Shown in pieces: positions 59,921 through 64,000 of a DNA stretch of 64,000 bases. The notes beneath the pieces were generated by a model. It was not told where the DNA came from and searched no databases. It worked only from the letters and a program-made list of their open reading frames with translations. Origin of the DNA: Helicobacter colisuis (GTDB lineage: Bacteria; Campylobacterota; Campylobacteria; Campylobacterales; Helicobacteraceae); the NCBI RefSeq assembly GCF_023646285.1, contig NZ_JAMOKX010000003.1, forward strand, positions 151,301 through 215,300, given 5' to 3'. The translations under genes and the position numbers were made by a program. Numbering within the stretch: the first letter of the stretch is position 1; every line of letters begins with the position of its first letter.

Positions 59921-62218
59921 ATGGTAGGATCACTTTATAGCGGAATCAGCGGAATTAAAACCCATCAAACTGGTATTGATGTAACCTCTAATAATATCGC
60001 CAATGTTAATACTACAGGCTTTAGAGCAAACTCTCCAGAGTTTAAAAGTCTTTTTTCAACATATTTAAACCACATTAACTCTAATTCTCCTGTGTCTAAT
60101 GACTATAACTATGGGACAACAATTAGTTCTAATGCAATTAATACTAATGATGGAACTTATGTTAGTGCTGATGGAGATTTCAATGTCGCTTATAGCGGAA
60201 AAGGTTGGTTTGTTGTAGGTTTAAATAAAAATGGTGAATTTGATGTAAAAAACCCTGATTATACTGGAGCACAACAAAATTATTTTACGCGTGATGGTTC
60301 TTTTAGCTTAGATGGAGAAGGGTATTTGGTTAATTCAAGTGGCTATTATATGTATGGGATTAATTTGGGAAAAATAGCTGCTGATGGTGCTTTAACAGGT
60401 GTGAATAATCTTGAGCAAGATTATGCTAATTTGGGCGGTTCTGTGTTAGAACCCATTAGAATCCCAAAAGAAATGCACTATCAACCAACACTAACAACAC
60501 AAGTTAATCTCTCAGTAAATCTAAACCGCGCTCAAAACCCTAAAGGGATTACAATTTTACAAGATGAAAATGGCAATTTTAGTATGGATAAATTCCTAGC
60601 ACTTGATATGAATTCTCTAATGGATTCAAGCGGAAAACTACTAGATGCCAAAAATTACAAAGATATTACTTTTAGTATCGAACAAAATGGAGAAATAATA
60701 GATTATACTTTCACTTATGGCGCAGAGGGTGAAAACGGCTTTAAAACTACAGGCGAGCTAATCACACTCATTAAAGAAAAGACTGGACTTGACTTAGCTT
60801 TGAAGCTTGATGAGCTAGGGAATCCGAGTGATTGTTCTTTATATCTTAGTAATAACACTATGCAAGAAATGAATTTAAGCATTAGTGGAAGGTTAGCTCA
60901 AAAACTAGGATTAAGCACCAATAATGAAACTCTAGAATCTGCTCTTCAATCTCAAGTAGAAACTTTTACAGATGACAAAAACTATCCTAATGGTGCTTAT
61001 GTAAATTACAATGGAATTATTTTTCAAAGAAATGGAGAAGGGCAAGATGCAGGAAACCCTATTGATAATCCAGATTCTTGGACTTTAGTTGATTCTACTA
61101 AAGTAGCTAATTATAAAGAAAATTCGGAATACAATGAAGGAGATTTTATTGTTTATGAGGGCAAAATCTATCAAAGAACTGATATGCCAACTACTGAAGT
61201 AATGGACCCAGAAACAGGAGAACTTATTGCTCAAAATCCCGCAGAAGACACAAATGCGTGGAAAGAAATCGGAGAAAATACAAGAGGAATGATTACAGAA
61301 TATGAAGCGGGGACTACTTATGAAGAAAATGCAATGGTTACTCTTAATGGAATTCTCTATCAAAAAACAAATGGAGCAGGTGATACAAATCCTTTAGAAG
61401 ATGCAAGTGGCTGGAGAGTCTTAATGACTGATTCCCTAGATAGCACACAGCTAAATGTCGCTACTTATGAGACTAACACAGAAGTTTATAGCGATTCTGG
61501 TGAGAAGTTTATACTCAAAAGTCAATATGTTTTACTAGAGCAGGGCGATCAAACAGCAACTCCACCTATTAATGAAAGATGGGAAGTAAAAAGTGCAATC
61601 TATGATAGCACTGGCAAAACAATGATAAGCGAGAATCCAGTTTTTAGCGAAATCTCTTTTAACGCAGATGGCACTCCTAATGCCGCACCTTTTGAAGTCG
61701 CTTTTCAAAATGGCAGCATTCAAGTCAATCTAGCTCAAAGTGATGATGGAAAATTTTCTAGCAATTTTGCTTATACAGATTCAGCACTTAAATCTGCTAC
61801 ACAAGATGGAACATCTTCAGGAATTATGAATAATATTGTTATTAATGAAGATGGAATTATCTTAGTAAATTTCACAAATGGGAAAGTTGAACCTATAGGC
61901 AGAATAGGAATCGCTGCTTTTGTAAATGACCAAGGCTTGAGCAAAATAGGGGGAAATCTCTTCAAGATGAATGCAATGACAATCAATGGAGAAACTTCCG
62001 TAGTAAGCGGACCGCCTTTGTTAGCGTGGGAAGAAACAGGCAATACAAGTTTAAAATACGGACAAGTGCTTGATCATATGCTTGAGACAAGCAATGTAGA
62101 TACAGGAACAGCCCTTACTGATTTAATTGTCTATCAAAGAGGCTATCAAATGAGTGCAAAATCAATCACCACAGCCGATCAATTAATGCAAGAAGCTATC
62201 CAGCTCAAACGCAGTTAA
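59921..62218 (+). CDS. flgE: Flagellar hook protein FlgE with tandem carbohydrate-binding-like insert
   Basis: A 765-residue hook protein. The N-terminal MVGSLYSGISGIKTHQTGIDVTSNNIANVNTTGF and C-terminal LTDLIVYQRGYQMSAKSITTADQLM are the D0 axial helices of FlgE. Between residues about 348 and 556 are three clear repeats, and a fourth weaker one, of the type Y-x-x-G-x-x-V-x-Y-x-G-x-x-Y-Q, an acidic Pro loop, then W. These resemble CBM5/12-type carbohydrate-binding modules and are not part of the normal hook. I recall that Campylobacterota can carry two FlgE-family genes; this is the one in the fliK-flgD cluster and need not be the main hook subunit. Confidence 0.88.
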   Translation: MVGSLYSGISGIKTHQTGIDVTSNNIANVNTTGFRANSPEFKSLFSTYLNHINSNSPVSNDYNYGTTISSNAINTNDGTYVSADGDFNVAYSGKGWFVVGLNKNGEFDVKNPDYTGAQQNYFTRDGSFSLDGEGYLVNSSGYYMYGINLGKIAADGALTGVNNLEQDYANLGGSVLEPIRIPKEMHYQPTLTTQVNLSVNLNRAQNPKGITILQDENGNFSMDKFLALDMNSLMDSSGKLLDAKNYKDITFSIEQNGEIIDYTFTYGAEGENGFKTTGELITLIKEKTGLDLALKLDELGNPSDCSLYLSNNTMQEMNLSISGRLAQKLGLSTNNETLESALQSQVETFTDDKNYPNGAYVNYNGIIFQRNGEGQDAGNPIDNPDSWTLVDSTKVANYKENSEYNEGDFIVYEGKIYQRTDMPTTEVMDPETGELIAQNPAEDTNAWKEIGENTRGMITEYEAGTTYEENAMVTLNGILYQKTNGAGDTNPLEDASGWRVLMTDSLDSTQLNVATYETNTEVYSDSGEKFILKSQYVLLEQGDQTATPPINERWEVKSAIYDSTGKTMISENPVFSEISFNADGTPNAAPFEVAFQNGSIQVNLAQSDDGKFSSNFAYTDSALKSATQDGTSSGIMNNIVINEDGIILVNFTNGKVEPIGRIGIAAFVNDQGLSKIGGNLFKMNAMTINGETSVVSGPPLLAWEETGNTSLKYGQVLDHMLETSNVDTGTALTDLIVYQRGYQMSAKSITTADQLMQEAIQLKRS

Positions 62219-62231
62219 TCCCTAAAGCAAT

Positions 62232-62263
62232 GAAATAATAAAATTTTAAAATTTTATTATTTC
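62232..62263. terminator. Perfect 32-bp palindrome after flgE
   Basis: A perfect self-complementary AT-rich inverted repeat, 16 bases per arm with no loop, begins 14 nt after the flgE stop. It ends in T-rich sequence on both strands and most likely terminates fliK-flgD-flgE. A binding site is possible but not supported. Confidence 0.6.
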
Positions 62264-62317
62264 TATCGCCCAAATCTTAGCTTTTATTTTCTCTCAAATA
62301 TTAATGCAAATTTATGC

Positions 62318-62323
62318 TAGAAT
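62318..62323 (+). promoter_or_regulatory. Extended -10 promoter of the zinc-ribbon operon
   Basis: TGCTAGAAT (extended -10) lies 31 nt before the TTG start of the next gene. Confidence 0.5.
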
Positions 62324-62354
62324 CATTTTTACAAGATTAAACTAAAGGCTTATT

Positions 62355-63152
62355 TTGTTTTTCAAATTCAAACTCCAAAATTACAAGCGTTGTGAAAAAT
62401 GCTCTAAAGAAAGCCCAGAAGATGATGCGAAGTTTTGCATATTTTGTGGAAAAGAGCTAAATCACCCAGCCAAACAAAAGCTACTTTATATTTATGATAA
62501 AAATCCGGCAATCATAGCGGCATTTCTAGCCAAAATGGCAAAACTTGATAACGCTTCAATCTCGCACGATTTATCTAGATTCATCTCTTCCTTGCTTGAT
62601 AAGATTGACTTGTTTTATTCCAAAGATTATGGCGATTTTAGAAGCTCTTATGCAGAGATTTTTGCACTTGAAAAAAGCGGTGGTAGAAGCATTAGCAAAC
62701 TTTGTTCTTGTATGCGTATTTCAAGTCAGCAAGAAGTGGATTTTTTGATATGTATTTTGCTTGATCTTGCCTATTTTGATAAACAAATGAGTGATAGTGA
62801 AAACACTCTAATAGAGAGCATCATCATAGGGCTTGGACTAAATCTCATAGTTTTTAGAGAGCTAAAGATAAAATACGAACAAATCTATCATTTTACTTCA
62901 AAAGAGCAGAATCGCCAAAAGCAAGAAAATGATTCTAAAATCACTCTAAAACAAGCCTATGAGATTCTAAAATCACGCGAAGATGATGACTTTGAAACAA
63001 TCAAGAAAAACTATAGAAAACTCGCTAGAGAATATCACTATGACAATCTCTATTCTAAAGAACTTCCACCCGAGCTTTTAAAAATAGCCCAAGAAATGAT
63101 GAAAAAGATTAATCTAGCCTATGAAATCATAAAAGAAGCAAGGGGAGTGTGA
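62355..63152 (+). CDS. Zinc-ribbon/TerB-like protein with degenerate J domain (DjlA-like)
   Basis: A 265-residue protein starting at TTG (AAAGG at six bases). The N-terminus has a zinc ribbon (CEKC, then CIFC). The middle (about residues 45-185) is helical with the acidic TerB/DjlA-like pattern (AYFDKQMSDSE). The C-terminus (about 195-262) is a J domain: AYEILKSREDDDFETIKKNYRKLAREYHYDN. The invariant HPD that activates Hsp70 reads HYD here, so ordinary DnaK stimulation is doubtful. Its stop overlaps the start of the next gene by one base, so the two are coupled. Confidence 0.8.
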   Translation: MFFKFKLQNYKRCEKCSKESPEDDAKFCIFCGKELNHPAKQKLLYIYDKNPAIIAAFLAKMAKLDNASISHDLSRFISSLLDKIDLFYSKDYGDFRSSYAEIFALEKSGGRSISKLCSCMRISSQQEVDFLICILLDLAYFDKQMSDSENTLIESIIIGLGLNLIVFRELKIKYEQIYHFTSKEQNRQKQENDSKITLKQAYEILKSREDDDFETIKKNYRKLAREYHYDNLYSKELPPELLKIAQEMMKKINLAYEIIKEARGV

Positions 63153-64000
63153 TGCTTATTTGTAGTCGCTGTCATACCAGAAATTTGGATATAGCTAGTT
63201 TTTGCAAAGAATGCGGAAGTAATGATTTATACGATCCACAAGCAGAAGAAAAACGCGAAAAAGAAAGGCAAAGACAAGAAGAGCTAAAAAGAGCAGAAGA
63301 AGAAAGACAAAGGATACAAGAAGCAAAAAGGCAAAAGGCTAGGGAAGAAAGAGAAAGAAGAATCAAACAAACCAAAGAATTTTTCAAACAAAATAAATAT
63401 AAACTCTTAATTAGCGGCTTTGTTTTGGTTTTAGCGATTCTAGTGAGTTTGTATCAGTATTACTATGGCGGAAAATACAGCAGGGTTTATATGAGTAACC
63501 TTGAGAAACAATGCTACGCTAATGATGAGAAAAGCTGTGAAATGCTCCGCAATATCTACAAAGAAAAATGCGATGGGGGCGAAAAAGGAGCTTGTCTCAA
63601 TGCCTTTATACACAACCACAAAGATTTAAAAGCTATCAAAGTCAATGATAAGTGGAATCTTGTCAATGAAAACAACGAAACCATAGCTAACGATACAGAT
63701 TTAATGCAAAGTTATGCGCCGGTTGAACTCAATTGGAAATATGGCTTTATAGATAAAAGTGGAAAAATTGTCATCAAACCACAATTTGATTTTGCTTGGA
63801 GTTTTAGCGAAGGATTTGCAGTAGTTAAACTTGATGGAAAATGGGGCTATATCGATAAAAGTGGAAAATTTATTATAGAACCACAATTTGATTTTGCTTG
63901 GAGTTTTAGCGAAGGATTTGCAGTAGTTAAACTTGATGGAAAATGGGGCTTTATAGATAAAAGTGGAAAATTTATTATAGAACCAAAATTTGATGATGCT
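63152..64000 (+). CDS. Zinc-ribbon membrane protein with WG repeats (runs off window end)
   Basis: 283 codons are visible with no stop, so the gene continues past the window. Order: an N-terminal zinc ribbon (CSRC, CKEC), a strongly charged coiled coil (about residues 32-78), one membrane helix (about 86-104), a region with four spaced cysteines, and then WG repeats. These repeats (WGFIDKSGKxxIxPxFDxAxxFSEG, 34-residue period) begin near residue 194 and continue to the edge. WG repeats are beta-rich, usually extracytoplasmic, and not catalytic. It is coupled to the J-domain gene. Whether the repeats face outside is inferred. Confidence 0.8.
   Translation, partial: MLICSRCHTRNLDIASFCKECGSNDLYDPQAEEKREKERQRQEELKRAEEERQRIQEAKRQKAREERERRIKQTKEFFKQNKYKLLISGFVLVLAILVSLYQYYYGGKYSRVYMSNLEKQCYANDEKSCEMLRNIYKEKCDGGEKGACLNAFIHNHKDLKAIKVNDKWNLVNENNETIANDTDLMQSYAPVELNWKYGFIDKSGKIVIKPQFDFAWSFSEGFAVVKLDGKWGYIDKSGKFIIEPQFDFAWSFSEGFAVVKLDGKWGFIDKSGKFIIEPKFDDA
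63779..63950 (+). repeat. Direct repeat coding for WG repeats, 102-bp period
   Basis: Bases 63779-63848 and 63881-63950 are identical over 70 nt, offset by 102 nt (34 codons). Flanking parts differ by only a few bases. Identity at silent positions means recent duplication or gene conversion. Confidence 0.9.

Noticed and set aside
62232..62263. The palindrome after flgE as a Xer/dif recombination site
   Set aside because: dif sites have two imperfect 11-bp arms with a central spacer; a gapless perfect AT palindrome next to a stop codon fits a terminator better.
63779..64000. Repeat array at the right edge as a CRISPR
   Set aside because: The repeats are in frame, have a 102-bp period without unique spacers, and encode WG repeats.

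Overview
The window is strongly AT-rich, densely coded chromosomal DNA from a Helicobacter-type member of the Campylobacterota. The call rests on gene content and on recalled H. pylori gene pairs: dnaG with a PP-loop ATPase, rho-murI, tal-ctc-pth-lptF/G, tlyA-ribF and fliK-flgD-flgE. A class II DAHP synthase, an HsrA/CosR-type regulator, an H. pylori-type malate:quinone oxidoreductase and sigma-54 promoters on flagellar genes also fit. PEP synthase and pyruvate carboxylase subunit B suggest a species outside the gastric H. pylori group, but species cannot be fixed from the sequence alone.

Layout. 1-2.3 kb: 3' end of dnaG, a PP-loop ATPase and a nitroreductase. 2.4-4.1 kb: a cytosolic CZB chemoreceptor facing a small flagellin-like protein with its own sigma-54 promoter. 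4.1-9.9 kb (minus): one tightly packed probable operon (azlC, azlD, an ArsC/Spx-like protein, a cell-wall hydrolase lipoprotein, a metal ABC ATPase, mqo, the ABC permease, a small membrane protein). 10-17 kb: a GT8-type glycosyltransferase, purL and ppsA. 16.7-22 kb (plus): serB, tal, rplY, pth, lptF/G, purH. 22-27 kb (minus): a radical SAM/SPASM protein, LolC/E permease, secA. 27-32 kb (plus): hemE, UPF0114, lolA, gltA, aroG. 32-34.9 kb: response regulator, histidine kinase, lytic transglycosylase-like protein. 34.9-38.7 kb (minus): murI, rho, LysE exporter, pyrB. 38.8-44.1 kb (plus): UDP-glucose dehydrogenase, a lipoprotein, tlyA, ribF, cmoA, dapE. 44.1-44.8 kb: a decayed Fe-S domain of a D-lactate dehydrogenase-type gene. 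44.9-51.4 kb (plus): alaS, a SprA-type metalloprotease, pycB, xseA. 51.4-56.9 kb (minus): PhoH, nrdA, typA. 57-62.2 kb (plus): fliK-flgD-flgE behind a sigma-54 promoter. 62.3-64 kb: a zinc-ribbon/TerB/degenerate-J protein and a zinc-ribbon WG-repeat membrane protein running off the end.

Functionally this is mostly housekeeping: purine and pyrimidine synthesis, gluconeogenesis (PycB, PpsA), TCA entry (GltA, Mqo), lipoprotein and LPS traffic (LolA, LolC/E, LptF/G), translation and export. The points most worth a second look are: (1) an HsrA/CosR-like regulator with an intact phospho-acceptor and a neighbouring kinase; (2) three or four tandem carbohydrate-binding-like modules inside the FlgE-type hook protein; (3) the zinc-ribbon pair at the right edge, a J protein whose HPD motif reads HYD and a WG-repeat protein with DNA-level repeat homogenisation; (4) a sigma-54-driven flagellin-like protein of unknown function; (5) mqo inserted between the two halves of a metal ABC transporter. 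No tRNA, rRNA, CRISPR array, prophage or insertion sequence was seen.
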